64,000 bases of DNA from Poriferisodalis sp022821985 (GCF_965219595.1 NZ_OZ244781.1:2046001-2110000), one strand, 5' to 3'. Counted from the first letter of the stretch, positions 16,796-28,528 are shown. Numbers and translations: made by a program. Notes: generated from the sequence alone by a model not told the origin.

Positions 16796-17938
16796 GTGCA
16801 GTTGACCGACGAGCAGCAGCAGATCCGCGATGTTGCAAGAGCCTTCGCGCAGCGCGAGATAGCGCCGTTCGCTGCTGAGTGGGACCGCGCCGGCGGAGCG
16901 CCGCGCGAGCTCTACGCCAAGATGGCCGATGTCGGGCTGATGGGGGTGATGATCGACCCGTGCTGGGGCGGCGCGGGCGCCGACTTCGTGTCGTACGCGC
17001 TGGCCATCGAGGAAGTCTCGGCTGCCGACGGCGGCATCAGCAACATGATGGCGGCGAACAACTCGCCGGTCGCCGTGGCGATCCAGCAGTCGGGCACCGA
17101 TCAGCAGAAACGTGACTACCTCACCAAGCTCACCAGCGGCGAGTGGCTGGGCTGCATCCACCTCACCGAGCCTCACACGGGCTCGGACGCCGCGGCCATC
17201 CGCACCCGGGCCACCCGGGACGGCGACGAGTACGTCCTGAACGGCCACAAGGCGTTCATCACCGCGGGCTCGACCGCCGATGTGGCGATGATCGTGGCGG
17301 TGACCGATCCGGGCGCCGGCAAGCGGGGCATGACCACGTTCATCACGCCCACCGACAACCCCGGCTACCGCGTGATCGCCAAGGAGGACAAGCTCGGCCA
17401 CCGCACCAACGACACGTGCCAGGTGGTCTTTGAGGACATGCGCGTGCCCGCAAGCGATGTCCTCGGCGAGATCGGGCGGGGGCTCGGCATCGCGCTGGGC
17501 AACCTGTCGCTGGGCCGCATCGGCGCCGCGGCCCAAGCCACCGGCGGCGCACGGGCTGCGTTCAAGGCCGCACATTCCTATGCACAAGAGCGCGAGACCT
17601 TCGGGCGCCCCATCGTCGAGCACCAGGCGATCTCGTTCACGCTCGCCGAGATGGCCACCCAGATCGAAGCGGCACGCCAGCTCTACCTGCACGCGGCGCA
17701 GATGCGCGATCAGGGCCTCGAGTGCGCCCGCGAGGCTTCGATGGCGAAGCTGTTCGCGTCGGAGATGGCCGAGCGGGTGGCGTCGAAGGCCATCCAGATC
17801 CACGGCGGGTACGGCTTCCTGAATGACTATCCCGTCGAGAAGATCTACCGCGACGTGCGGGTGTACCAGATCTACGAGGGCACCTCGGAGGTCCAGAAGC
17901 TGCTGATCAGCCGCATGCTCGACGGCGTCGAGGGCTAG
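16796..17938 (+). CDS. Acyl-CoA dehydrogenase
   Basis: FAD-dependent dehydrogenase of acyl-CoA thioesters, cytoplasmic, 380 residues. GTG at 16796 is chosen because GAGGAGG lies 5 bases upstream; an in-frame GTG at 16772 would add eight residues. Typical blocks are GCIHLTEPHTGSDAAAIRT and VLNGHKAFITAG (FAD/substrate), YAQERETFGRPIVEHQAISF, and the C-terminal QIHGGYGFLNDYPVEKIYRDVRVYQIYEGTSEV, where the Glu of YEG is the expected catalytic base. Chain-length preference cannot be read. It is a stand-alone gene facing a convergent deacetylase gene. Confidence 0.92.
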   Translation: MQLTDEQQQIRDVARAFAQREIAPFAAEWDRAGGAPRELYAKMADVGLMGVMIDPCWGGAGADFVSYALAIEEVSAADGGISNMMAANNSPVAVAIQQSGTDQQKRDYLTKLTSGEWLGCIHLTEPHTGSDAAAIRTRATRDGDEYVLNGHKAFITAGSTADVAMIVAVTDPGAGKRGMTTFITPTDNPGYRVIAKEDKLGHRTNDTCQVVFEDMRVPASDVLGEIGRGLGIALGNLSLGRIGAAAQATGGARAAFKAAHSYAQERETFGRPIVEHQAISFTLAEMATQIEAARQLYLHAAQMRDQGLECAREASMAKLFASEMAERVASKAIQIHGGYGFLNDYPVEKIYRDVRVYQIYEGTSEVQKLLISRMLDGVEG

Positions 17939-17973
17939 CAGCCCGACCGGGGGCGCGGCGGCCGGAGCCGCTG

Positions 17974-18852
17974 CTACTCGATGCCGAGCTGGCGGCCGGC
18001 CCGCCAGGCGTCGGCCACGTCGCACATGCGGGTGTAGCTCACGCCCAGGTCGGTCATCTGGTCGATCCAGCGCTCCATCTCATACAGGCGCCCGCCGCGT
18101 CCGATGGCCTGCGGATGGAACGTGACCGTGCACACGCCGTGCTGCACCTCGCTGGCCATCCACTTCACATCCGACAGGAACGTGTCGAACATGGTGCCGG
18201 GGTTCTCCAGCCCGGTCAGGATCGTGTTCTTGAACGTCACGAACTCGAGGTGGACGTAGTCGTCGAGGTGCCAGCTGAATGGCAGCTCCACGAGGTCGAC
18301 CTGCTCGCCGAACTCCATCGGCCCGTCCAGCGGGAACTGGTCGCCGGTGCGCAGCCAGTACGGCGCGTAGTCGTGGCCCATCAGCGACGAGTCGTAGCTG
18401 AGGCCGTATTCCATCAGCAGGTCGATGGTCCACGGGTTGATGTCTCCCGAGGGTGCCCGGTAGCCCTTCGGCGGAGCGCCGGTGAGCGACTCGATCTGCG
18501 CGAAGGTGCGCTCGAGGATGGCTCGCTCCTCATCCTCGCTGAGCCGGGGGTTGTACTCATGGGCGTAGCCGTGCAGCCCCACCTCGCAGCCGGCGTCGAC
18601 CACCATGCGGGCGGCGTCGGGGTAGGTGTCGATGGAGTGGCCCGGGATGAAGAACGTGCTCGGGATGTCGTGGCGGGCGAGCAGCTTGAGGATCCTCGGC
18701 ACGGCCACGGCACCGAACTCGCCGCGTGAGATGGGCGTCGGCGTGGTCTGGCGGCGGGCTATCCACAGCGACGGTCCGTCGAAGTCGAAGGTCAGGCAGA
18801 CGTACCCCGCCGGATTGTCAGGTATCGCCCCGTTGCTGGCGCCGTTGTCCAT
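17974..18852 (-). CDS. Polysaccharide deacetylase (NodB-type) family protein
   Basis: 292 residues, carbohydrate esterase family 4 fold. Metal-site motifs are visible: motif 1 CLTFDFDGPS (a TFDDD-like acid pair), motif 2 GCEVGLHGYAHEYN (H-x3-H), and motif 3 GYRAPSGDINPWTIDLL. HPQAIGRG near the C-terminus may carry the last conserved His. There is no signal peptide or membrane helix, so the enzyme is probably cytoplasmic and may act on small amides, as do the PuuE/allantoinase-like and HpPgdA-like branches, rather than on cell-wall glycan. ATG at 18852. Divergent from the DUF3179 lipoprotein gene. Confidence 0.83.
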   Translation of the reverse strand: MDNGASNGAIPDNPAGYVCLTFDFDGPSLWIARRQTTPTPISRGEFGAVAVPRILKLLARHDIPSTFFIPGHSIDTYPDAARMVVDAGCEVGLHGYAHEYNPRLSEDEERAILERTFAQIESLTGAPPKGYRAPSGDINPWTIDLLMEYGLSYDSSLMGHDYAPYWLRTGDQFPLDGPMEFGEQVDLVELPFSWHLDDYVHLEFVTFKNTILTGLENPGTMFDTFLSDVKWMASEVQHGVCTVTFHPQAIGRGGRLYEMERWIDQMTDLGVSYTRMCDVADAWRAGRQLGIE

Positions 18853-18961
18853 CGTGATTCCCCCTTCGTGGTGCCGCCGCAGCGGCCGCTCACGCTTGCC
18901 GTTCTAGCCCAACCAGCCCGACCATGGCGCAGCAGACGGCTACCATAGGCTCGGCCGGCGT

Positions 18962-20575
18962 ATGCGAAAGCTGATCTGCGCAGCGGTCGCCGTGAGCGTG
19001 CTCGCCGCGGCCTGCTCGACCTCGGCGGACCCGGACGATGGCTCTGCACCGACTGAGCCTCCAGCGACGTCGTCGACCTTGGCGGCCGATTCGGCAGACA
19101 GCGCCGCTGCCACCGAGTCCGCCGCTGACGACATGGGACCGCCCGACACCACGCCTTCCGACACGGCACCGCCGCCGACCACCCAGCCGTTCTTTCCGGG
19201 CACCGAGGACGGTCGGCCGTTCCTGGAGCTGACGCTGACCGAGAAGATCCACGAGTTCCTGGAGCTGCCGAACACCGCATTCGCCGCGAACATCGCCGGC
19301 GAGATGGGCCTGACCGGCGACCAGCGGTGGGTGCCCTGGGTCATGGACATCATGCGCACCGCCGGTTCTCGCAACGTCTCCGATACGTCGATGGGGGCGC
19401 TGGAGCGGCTGACGGGCATCGAGAGCTCAGGCGACTTCAACACCGACTACGTGCGCTACGGCTCGTGGTACCGCACCAACGGCGTCGATCCCGGCGAGGG
19501 CTACGAGACCTTCAAGAGCGAGCTGTACGCCTACCTCGACTTCCGATTCGGGGACATGCTCGCCCAGGTCACCGACCGGGTCACGCTCGGCGCGATCCAG
19601 TTCGGCGGGGTGCGCCGGGGCGGCATTCCGGAGCTGAACAACCCTGAACGGCTCACCCCTGCCCAAGCCGACTTCATGACCGATGAGGAATTGGTGCTGG
19701 GCGTGGTGATCGGCGCCGAAGCCGGGGCGTACCCGGTGCGGTTCCTGGCACGCCACGAGCTGGCGAACGACATCGTCGGAGGTGTGCCGGTGGCGCTCGG
19801 CTACTGCACCCTGTGCCTCACAGCGCTCATGTTCGACCGGCGGCTGCCCAACGGCGACGTGCTGTCGTTCCAGACATCGGGCTTGTTGATGGACTCGAAC
19901 AAGATCATGATCGACAACGAGACCGAGAGCCTGTGGAACCATCTCTCGGGCACCGCGTTCGCCGGCCCGCTCGCCGGCACGAAGCTGGAGCAGTTCCCGG
20001 TGGCCACGACGCGCTGGTCAGATTGGCTGGCCGATCACCCTGGCACGTTCACGCTCGATACGCCCCCGCCCACGTACTTCCCCGAGATGCCCGAGCGTCC
20101 GCCGATCACCTACGACTACACGCCGGGCGCGGCGTACCGCACGTACTACTCCAGCGAGGATCTGTGGTTCCCCACCTTCGAGACGCCCGACGTGTTCGAG
20201 CTGAAGGAGGAAGTGGTCACGGTCGACCGCGGCGGCCACACGTTGGCGTTGGGACTGATGGCGCTGGAGCAGGAGGATCCGTTCGTCTACGTGCTGGGCG
20301 GTGAACCGCTGGTGATCGTGCCGAACCAAGGCGGCGCCAGGGTGTACAGCGCCGCCGAGGTGGCCGGCGTGCCCGCCGAGGCGTGGCGCCACGGTGCCCC
20401 CGTGGAAGTGGCGCCTGGGGGAGTGCTACACGACGAGCTGCGCGTCAACGGCGTGGACGGCCGCAATCGCATCGACGTCACGCTGCCGCGCATCGTTTCG
20501 TCGCAGTCGTTCTGGTTTGCTTGGTACGGCCTGCACCCCGACACCGAGATCTGGCCGCCCGCCGACCATCGCTAG
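18962..20575 (+). CDS. DUF3179 domain lipoprotein
   Basis: 537 residues. The N-terminus MRKLICAAVAVSVLAAACST is a lipoprotein signal with lipobox LAAAC, followed by a Ser/Thr/Pro/Ala-rich linker to about residue 75. The rest matches DUF3179 proteins: GGVPVALGYCTLCLTALMFDRR with a CxxC, then SFQTSGLLMDSNKIMIDNETESLWNHLSGTA and TTRWSDWLADHPGT. The family is widespread in marine bacteria; its biochemical function is not established. The CxxC could be a metal or redox site. It is exported and anchored outside the membrane. No operon partners. Confidence 0.82.
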   Translation: MRKLICAAVAVSVLAAACSTSADPDDGSAPTEPPATSSTLAADSADSAAATESAADDMGPPDTTPSDTAPPPTTQPFFPGTEDGRPFLELTLTEKIHEFLELPNTAFAANIAGEMGLTGDQRWVPWVMDIMRTAGSRNVSDTSMGALERLTGIESSGDFNTDYVRYGSWYRTNGVDPGEGYETFKSELYAYLDFRFGDMLAQVTDRVTLGAIQFGGVRRGGIPELNNPERLTPAQADFMTDEELVLGVVIGAEAGAYPVRFLARHELANDIVGGVPVALGYCTLCLTALMFDRRLPNGDVLSFQTSGLLMDSNKIMIDNETESLWNHLSGTAFAGPLAGTKLEQFPVATTRWSDWLADHPGTFTLDTPPPTYFPEMPERPPITYDYTPGAAYRTYYSSEDLWFPTFETPDVFELKEEVVTVDRGGHTLALGLMALEQEDPFVYVLGGEPLVIVPNQGGARVYSAAEVAGVPAEAWRHGAPVEVAPGGVLHDELRVNGVDGRNRIDVTLPRIVSSQSFWFAWYGLHPDTEIWPPADHR

Positions 20576-20623
20576 CGGTCACATCTGGGGTGGTGGCTAT
20601 GCTGACTCCTCGCATCTCAACCA

Positions 20624-20696
20624 GCCCCCATCGTCTAGCGGCCAAGGACACCACCCTCTCAAGGTGGCGGCACGGGTTCGAATCCCGTTGGGGGTG
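20624..20696 (+). tRNA. tRNA-Glu (anticodon CTC)
   Basis: Acceptor arms GCCCCCA (20624-20630) and TGGGGGT (20689-20695) pair with one G-T at the first position, and the discriminator is G at 20696. The anticodon stem CCACC/GGTGG holds loop CTCTCAA with anticodon CTC, and the T arm reads CGGGTTCGAATCCCG. No CCA directly follows (CGCCA begins at 20697). Confidence 0.95.
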
Positions 20697-20796
20697 CGCC
20701 ATGCCCGCTCGATCCGGACGGCTCGGTCGGCGTCGGTCCTGCTGAGCTATCTGCGAGCGCAGCACCGGTGCCGGTGTGCCGAGGGAGCAGCCCGAG

Positions 20797-22476
20797 ATGA
20801 CCGATGGGCAGGAGTCGCATTGGTCTCGGCATCTGCCCGCTGGTGTCAGTGCCGCCGAGGTTGATCTGTCTGCGGGCGGCACGTTGCCCGCGGTCTGGCT
20901 GGACCACTGGTCGACTGATCCGCAGCGTGCCGTGGTGTGGGATGAGCGCGACGGCTGGGTGACCGGCGCCGAACTCTTGGAGCGCGCCCAGCAGGTCGCC
21001 GAGCGCTTGGCGAGTGCGGGTCTAGTCGCCGGCGACCGCGTGTTGATGAGCGGTCCGAGTTCGTCTCGTTTGGTTGGCGCTCACGCTGCACTGCTGGCGA
21101 TGGGCGCGGTGGTGGTCCCGCTGAACGGTGCCTATCGAGCCGATGAGGTGCGCGGCGTGGTGGCCGATTGCCGGCCCGCAGCGGCATTTGTGGAAGGCGT
21201 CGGCGGACCCGGCGAGTGGCACGAGTGGATCGCCGATGCCGATCCCGCGGTGCTGGTCAGCGATTTCGATGCATCAGACTTGCTCGCGGGCCGCGCAGGT
21301 GCCGTCGAGCGCGCCGCCGGCAGCGCTGATGCAGTCGCTCCCGGCGGCGTCGGTGCCGCGCCCCATGAAGGGTCCAGATTCGATCTGGTGGCGTTAGCGC
21401 ATCAACGCCGACCCGATGAACCGGCGCTGATTGGGTACACGTCGGGCACTACCGGGCGGCCCAAGGGTGCGGTCCTGAGCCACGCGAACCTGCTGGTGTC
21501 GGTGCGGGCACTGGAGCTGGCGTGGCGCTGGATGCCCGATGATGTGCTCGTGTTGGCGCTGCCGCTGTTCCACATGCACGGTCTCGGCGTGGCGCTCCAC
21601 GGCACGCTCACTGTTGGCGCTCGGGCCGTGCTGCAGTCCACGTTCGAGCCCGACGCCGTCTTCGATGCCATTCGCGAGCACCAGGCCACCATGTTCTTCG
21701 GCGTGCCGACCATGTACTCCCGGCTGGTCGCCTCGCCGCGGGCCGCCGAGCTGTCGGCGCTGCGGCTGTGCGCGTCGGGTTCGGCACCCATGCCCGCTGA
21801 GCTGCACGACGCCGTGCGGGAGGCCAGCGGCCAGCACGTCATCGAGCGCTACGGCATGACCGAGACCGTGATGCTGGTGTCGAATCCGCACGACGAGCCT
21901 CGTCGGGCCGGCACGGTGGGCTTCCCGCTGCCGGGCGTCGAGCTGCGCCTCGAAGCGCTGGACGTCAGCGACGGCGATAGCGAGCCGGCGGACGGCGACG
22001 ACGCTGCGACGGCTGGCCCCGAGGCTGCGGAGATCCTGGTGCAGGGACCCAATGTGTTCTCCGGCTACTGGGAGCGGCCCGCCGAGAACGCGGCGTCGTT
22101 CAGCGACGGCTGGTTCCGCACCGGCGACTTGGGCCAGTGGGACGACGGCTACCTGCGCATCGTCGGCCGCGCCAAGGAGCTCATCATCTGCGGCGGCTTC
22201 AACGTGTACCCCCGCGAGGTCGAGGAGGTCATCGCCTCGCACCCCGATGTCGCCGAGTGCGCCGTCGGCGGCGAGCCCGACCCCGAGTGGGGCGAGGTGG
22301 TGGTGGCCTACGTGGTCGCGGAGCGCGACTTCGACGACGACGAGCTGAAGGACTACGTGGGCGAGCGCCTCGCGTACTACAAGCGACCCCGCCGCACCTA
22401 CCGCATCGCAGCGCTGCCTCGCAACGCCCTCGGCAAGGTGCAGCGCCACGAGCTGGCAGCCCGCAGCGACTCCTGA
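20797..22476 (+). CDS. Acyl-CoA synthetase (AMP-binding enzyme)
   Basis: Activates a carboxylic acid to its acyl-AMP and then CoA thioester; 559 residues from the ATG at 20797, which follows GAGGGAG by 9 bases. ANL-superfamily motifs in order: IGYTSGTTGRPKGAVLSH (P-loop), LPLFHMHGLG, CASGSAPMP, RYGMTETVML, GWFRTGDLGQWDDGYLRIVGR and the C-terminal NALGKVQRHEL with the catalytic Lys. The overall pattern resembles malonyl-CoA or medium-chain acyl synthetases, but the substrate is not clear. A 50-base gap separates it from the molybdenum hydroxylase genes, so it may belong to that unit. Confidence 0.9.
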   Translation: MTDGQESHWSRHLPAGVSAAEVDLSAGGTLPAVWLDHWSTDPQRAVVWDERDGWVTGAELLERAQQVAERLASAGLVAGDRVLMSGPSSSRLVGAHAALLAMGAVVVPLNGAYRADEVRGVVADCRPAAAFVEGVGGPGEWHEWIADADPAVLVSDFDASDLLAGRAGAVERAAGSADAVAPGGVGAAPHEGSRFDLVALAHQRRPDEPALIGYTSGTTGRPKGAVLSHANLLVSVRALELAWRWMPDDVLVLALPLFHMHGLGVALHGTLTVGARAVLQSTFEPDAVFDAIREHQATMFFGVPTMYSRLVASPRAAELSALRLCASGSAPMPAELHDAVREASGQHVIERYGMTETVMLVSNPHDEPRRAGTVGFPLPGVELRLEALDVSDGDSEPADGDDAATAGPEAAEILVQGPNVFSGYWERPAENAASFSDGWFRTGDLGQWDDGYLRIVGRAKELIICGGFNVYPREVEEVIASHPDVAECAVGGEPDPEWGEVVVAYVVAERDFDDDELKDYVGERLAYYKRPRRTYRIAALPRNALGKVQRHELAARSDS

Positions 22477-22526
22477 AGGCACTGGGGTCGTCGGCAGGCT
22501 GCGCATCTGACACCCTTGTATGCCGG

Positions 22527-23986
<1,460 letters not shown>

Positions 23987-23990
<4 letters not shown>

Positions 23991-26350
23991 GGGAGGGCGC
24001 CGCTCCCGGCGAGACCGGTGCGGTCATCGAGCTGGAGATGCCGCCGGCCACGGCGGGCGGTACTGGCCAGTCACCGCCGCGCGCCGACGGTCCTGCCAAG
24101 GTCGCCGGGCTGGCCGGCTACCCGGCCGACCGCATTCCCGCCGATGCGCTGTGGGCCTTCGCAGTGTTCACCGACCAACCCCATGCCCGGCTGCGACACC
24201 TCGACCTCGCTCCCGCCGAACAGTCACCCGGCGTCGTTGCGGTGCTCGGCTCTGCCGACGTGCCCTGCAACGAGTACGGGCTCACCAAGTTCGACCAGCC
24301 GGTCTTCATCGGGCTCGACCACACGGGCCGAAGTCCAGTGCCCTGCGATGTCTCTCGCTGGGAGGCCGACCACCTGGCGCTGATCGTCGCCGAGAGCCTC
24401 GACCAAGCGCGTGCCGCCGCGACCGCCATCGAGGTCGAGTGGGAGCCGCTGCCGGTCGTGGCCGATCTGGACGCGGCGCTGGCGCCCGAGGCGCCGCTCG
24501 TGCACCCCTACGAGGGCATCGGCTCCAACCTGTACGAATCGATGCGGACCCGCAAGGGCGACCTCGACGCGGGCTTCGCTGCCGCCGCGGTAACGGTCGA
24601 GGCCACCTACGAGGTGCCCTACCAGGAACACGCCTACTTGCAGCCCGAAGCGGGCACGTCATGGGTGGACGCCGAGGGCATCGTCAATGTCGAGATCGCT
24701 GGCCAGTGGGTGCACGAGGACCGTGAGCAGATCGCCCACGCGCTCGACCTGCCCGAAGAGCACATCCGGGTGCGCTACCCGGCCATCGGCGGCGCCTTCG
24801 GCGGGCGCGAGGACACGTCGATGCAGATCATCCTGGCGCTGGCCGCCGCCCGGCTGGCCGAACGGGGCATCGACCGGCCGGTGGCCATGCAGTGGTCGCG
24901 TGAGGAATCCATCGTTGGCCACCACAAGCGGCACCGTGGACGCATCTGGGCCCGCTGGGGCGCCGACCGCGACGGCAAGATCACCGCAGCGCAGGCCGAA
25001 GCCTGGCTGGATGCGGGCGCCTACAACTACACCTCCAACAAGGTGATGGGGAACCTGCATCTCGGTCTCGGCGGGCCCTACGAGCTGCCCAACGCCGCCA
25101 TCGACACCCATGTCGTGTACACCAACGCTACGCCCGGGGGAGCGTTCCGGGGCTTCGGTGCCCCGCAGGCGGCCTTTGCCGTGGAATGCCAGGTGAACAG
25201 GCTGGCCGAGGCGCTGGGTATGGATCCCATCGACTTCCGCCGCATCAACACCCTGCGCGAGGGATCGCCGAGCATCGCCCACACGCCAATGCCGGCGGGC
25301 GTGACGATGCCCGAGGTGATCGAGGCCTGCGCCCACGCCGCAGCGCTACCGGCCCGCGCCGGCTCGGGCGACCTAGACAGCGACGATGGCAGTCCAGAGT
25401 CCGGCGAGCCGGCGCTGTTCAGCCCGTTCGTGTCGCTGCCGGCTCGGCCGTCTTCGCTGCGCCGCGGACGCGGCTTCGCCTGCGCATTCAAGAACGTCGG
25501 GTTCTCGTTCGGCTTTCCCGAGCGCTGCGAGGCCACGATCGTGCTGCACGGCGAGCCCGACGACGAGGCCCCGGCATCGGTCGAGCTGGCTCACGCGGGC
25601 GCCGATGTCGGCCAGGGCGCGCACACCGCGTTCCTGCAGATGGCGGCCGAGGCGACCGGGGTCGACCCGTCCCGGGTCGTGGGCCGCTTCAGCGACACCG
25701 GCACATCGGGCGATTCGGGGTCGGCGTCGGCGTCGCGCCTGACGTGGATGGCAGGCAACTCGATCCTGGGTGCTGCTGAGGAAGCCGAGAAGGCATGGCG
25801 CGAGGGCGCCCGGCCGGCCATCGGGCACTTCCGCTTTACGCCCCCGCCGACCACCGAGCTCGACCCCGAGACCGGCGAGGGCACCCCGAACTTCACGTAC
25901 GGCTATGTCGCCCAGCATGTCGAGCTGACCGTCGACATCGACACCGGCCACATTCGCATCGACCGGGTGATCAGCGCCAACGACGTGGGCCGGGCGATCA
26001 ACCCGCGCTTCGTGGTCGGCCAGATCGAGGGCGCGGTGGCCCAAGCCCACGGCCACGTGCTCAGCGAGCACTTGCGCAGTCGGGACGGTCGCTTGCTGAA
26101 CCCAAGGTTCAGCACCTACCTGATCCCGGGCATCGGCGACATTCCCGTCACCACGGAGAGCGTGGTGCTGGAGCTGGCCGACCCGCTGGGTCCGTTTGGT
26201 GCCCGCGGCATGGCCGAGATGGGCGTGATCCCTTATGCACCGGCAGTGGCCGCAGCGCTGGCTGACGCAACCGGTGTCTGGATGGACGACTTTCCGCTGA
26301 CGCCGGAGCGTGTTTGGGCGGCGCTCCGGGCTGCCGACGTCAACGACTGA
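23987..26350 (+). CDS. Molybdenum hydroxylase large subunit (xanthine dehydrogenase/CoxL family)
   Basis: 787 residues from GTG 23987. Carries the molybdenum cofactor that hydroxylates an aldehyde or N-heterocycle. Landmarks are GPAKVAGLAGYPADR, PYQEHAYLQPEAG, RYPAIGGAFGGREDTSM (cofactor), GGAFRGFGAPQAAFAVE, DVGQGAHTAFLQM, SGDSGSASASRLTWM and the C-terminal GPFGARGMAEMGVIPYAPA, whose Glu is the likely catalytic residue. The active-site loop is not the AYRCSFR of carbon-monoxide dehydrogenase, so this is not a form I CO dehydrogenase. The substrate is unknown. No XdhC-like maturation gene is next to it. Confidence 0.88.
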
Positions 26351-26415
26351 GGCTCAGCTTCGAGCAGCACCGCGGTCGGGTCGATAACCCAACGGGCCAT
26401 CCGAAACCGCAGTCC

Positions 26416-26421
26416 TACACT
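26416..26421 (+). promoter_or_regulatory. Putative -10 hexamer for a leaderless transcript
   Basis: TACACT lies 7 bases before the GTG at 26429. No ribosome binding site is visible. Confidence 0.35.
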
Positions 26422-26428
26422 CCGAGGC

Positions 26429-27475
26429 GTGGCAGCGAGATCACGCCCGGATGCAACCGAGCGCGTGATGGAGTTGGTGATGTACCTGCTCGCTCGCGAT
26501 GTGCCGAAGACGCGTGAGGAGATCTGGCGCGACACCGGGCTGTACGCGCCCGACGGCACCACCGAAAAGCGTCAGCTCGACAGCGCCCGCGCCTCGTTCG
26601 AGCGCGACAAGGCGCTGATCCGCAACCTCGGCGTGCGCATCACCGAGTCGATCGAGCACGACGGCGCCACGTCGTACACGATCCGCCGCGAGGATTACTT
26701 CCTGCCCGACCTGCAGCTGACTCCCGACGAGCAGCTCGCGCTGCGCTTCGCGGCGTCTCGGGTGGACATCGGCGAAACCTGGGATCTCGAAGCCGTCGCC
26801 AAGCTCACGAGCATCGAGACCGCTGCGAGCGGCGAGGACGGAACGGCAGCTACCGGCGGCACGGCGGGGGCCGCTGCGGCCGGCCACGATGCTGAGCCGC
26901 TGTCAGCAGATGTGGCGCTGGAGACGGCTGCCGCGCAGCAGACCGCTGGGTCGCTGTTGCCGAAGCTGGCTGCTGCCTCTGCCGAGCGAGCGCAGGTCCG
27001 GTTCGCGTACGGGGGGCGGCGGCGCGACGCCCAGCCGCTCGGACTGCTGTGCCGGGCGGGCTACTGGTACCTGGCTGCACGCGAAGACGATGTGGTCAAG
27101 ACGTTCCGGGTGGATCGCATGGAGAGCGACGCGGACGTGGGGGAGCGAGGGGCATTTCCTCGCGCAGATGTCGACGTTGCAGCGTTGCTGCCGCGCGAAC
27201 CGATGGAGATCGACTTCGGCGACGACTTCGAGGCCCGGGTGCGGATCGACGCCACTATGGCGCAGCAGCCCACGGCCGAACGAGGCCGTGTGGTTGAACG
27301 CCACGACGACGGCTCTGTGACGGTGACGGCGCGGGTTCGCAACCGTGCCGCGTTTCGCGTGTGGGTGCTGGACATGGGCCGCCACGCCGTCGTGGAATCG
27401 CCGCCTGAGCTGGTTGAAGAGATCACGTCGTGGCTGCGAGCACTGGCGGACGAGGCAGGGGACGGCTACCGGTGA
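26429..27475 (+). CDS. WYL-domain transcriptional regulator, PafB-like
   Basis: 348 residues. An N-terminal winged helix (DATERVMELVMYLLARDVPKTREEIWRDTG) is followed by a WYL-type sensor domain: RAQVRFAYGGRRRDAQPLGLLCRAGYWYLAAREDDVVKTFRVDRM contains the conserved W-Y-L and basic pocket residues. A WCX-like C-terminal domain ends in VEEITSWLRALADEA. In other actinobacteria PafB and PafC form a heterodimer that activates DNA-damage genes independently of LexA, usually next to proteasome genes; here the pair is detached from any proteasome genes. An alanine/glycine-rich linker at about 130-165 is unusual. The stop overlaps the next gene by 4 bases. Confidence 0.82.
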   Translation: MAARSRPDATERVMELVMYLLARDVPKTREEIWRDTGLYAPDGTTEKRQLDSARASFERDKALIRNLGVRITESIEHDGATSYTIRREDYFLPDLQLTPDEQLALRFAASRVDIGETWDLEAVAKLTSIETAASGEDGTAATGGTAGAAAAGHDAEPLSADVALETAAAQQTAGSLLPKLAAASAERAQVRFAYGGRRRDAQPLGLLCRAGYWYLAAREDDVVKTFRVDRMESDADVGERGAFPRADVDVAALLPREPMEIDFGDDFEARVRIDATMAQQPTAERGRVVERHDDGSVTVTARVRNRAAFRVWVLDMGRHAVVESPPELVEEITSWLRALADEAGDGYR

Positions 27476-28518
27476 GGGGACCCAGCACGTCGACCAAAAT
27501 CGAGCGCCTGCTGGCCATCGTTCCGTGGGTGGTCGAACGGGGTGGCGCCACGGTGGGCGACATCGCCGAGCGATTCGAAATGCGTCCGGCCGCCGTGTAC
27601 GACCTGCTGCTCGCGGCCATGTGCTACGAGGTGGCCGGGGCAGGTGCGTACGAGAATCTGGGCATCGTCGTGTTCGGCGACGAGGGCGACGCCGGCGAGG
27701 CGTGGGTGCATGTCGAGCCCGGAGCGATGCTGGATCGGCCGCTCAACCTGTCGGTGCCGCAGGCGTTCGGGATCCTGGTAGCGGGGCAATCGGCGCTGGC
27801 CCTGCGCGGCGCCGACCGGTCGGGTGCGTTGGCGACAGCGCTCGACAAGCTGCGCGCAGCGTACGGCGAGCGAGTACGGGTGTCGGTGGAGCTGCCGCTG
27901 CCACGCAGCTTGCCGACGCTGCGGGAAGCCGTGCGCGTTCGGACCACCGTCAGCATCCACTACTACACCCCCAATACCGACGCCGTCACCGAGCGTCGAG
28001 TGGACCCGCTGGATGTCTCGCTGGCCGACGGGCATTGGTACCTGCGGGGCTGGTGCCACCTGCGCCAAGACCTGCGCTCGTTCCGTGTCGACCGCATCGA
28101 GGAGTGCAGCGACACCGGCGAAGTGCATGGCCGTTCGGCCGAGTTTCGCGAGGCGTCAGGCGGCCCGGCCGAGCTTCGCGAGGCGTCAGGCGGCCCGGCC
28201 GAGCTTCGCGAGGCGCCAGGCAGCTCAGCCGAGCTCGGCGCCGTTGCGCCAGCCGAGTCGGACGAGACGACCGATGTGGTGCTGTCGATTCCCCGCAGCG
28301 ACTTGTGGCAAGTGGAGGCGTACCCGTCACGGGAGGTACGCGACAACGGCGATCGGTGCATCGTGACGTACGCGATCCGCAGCCCGTTCGTGCTCAGCCA
28401 GATGCTGCTGCGCCTCGGCGCAGAAACGCAGGTCGTGAACGCGGCGGAGCTGCCGCCCGAGCTGGCCGAAGCAGGCAGCGCCGCCGCTGCGTCGATCCTG
28501 GAGCTCTACGGAACCTGA
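27472..28518 (+). CDS. WYL-domain transcriptional regulator, PafC-like, with internal repeat
   Basis: 348 residues from GTG 27472. The helix-turn-helix (KIERLLAIVPWVVERGGATVGDIAERFEM) is followed by a WYL domain with ADGHWYLRGWCHLRQDLRSFRVDRIEEC. Translational coupling with the PafB-like gene supports a PafBC-type heterodimer. Residues about 224-253 are made of three copies of a ten-residue unit (EFREASGGPA and variants) just after the WYL core; this is not a normal part of the family and probably forms a flexible loop. The regulon in this organism is not known. Confidence 0.82.
   Translation: MRGPSTSTKIERLLAIVPWVVERGGATVGDIAERFEMRPAAVYDLLLAAMCYEVAGAGAYENLGIVVFGDEGDAGEAWVHVEPGAMLDRPLNLSVPQAFGILVAGQSALALRGADRSGALATALDKLRAAYGERVRVSVELPLPRSLPTLREAVRVRTTVSIHYYTPNTDAVTERRVDPLDVSLADGHWYLRGWCHLRQDLRSFRVDRIEECSDTGEVHGRSAEFREASGGPAELREASGGPAELREAPGSSAELGAVAPAESDETTDVVLSIPRSDLWQVEAYPSREVRDNGDRCIVTYAIRSPFVLSQMLLRLGAETQVVNAAELPPELAEAGSAAAASILELYGT
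28141..28230 (+). repeat. Three 30-bp in-frame tandem repeats in the pafC-like gene
   Basis: Units 28141-28170, 28171-28200 and 28201-28230 differ at few positions (the first two at one base) and keep the reading frame. A partial unit GAGCTCGGCG follows. They encode ten-residue units starting E-F/L-R-E-A. Confidence 0.9.
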
Positions 28519-28528
28519 CGCCCGCGGC

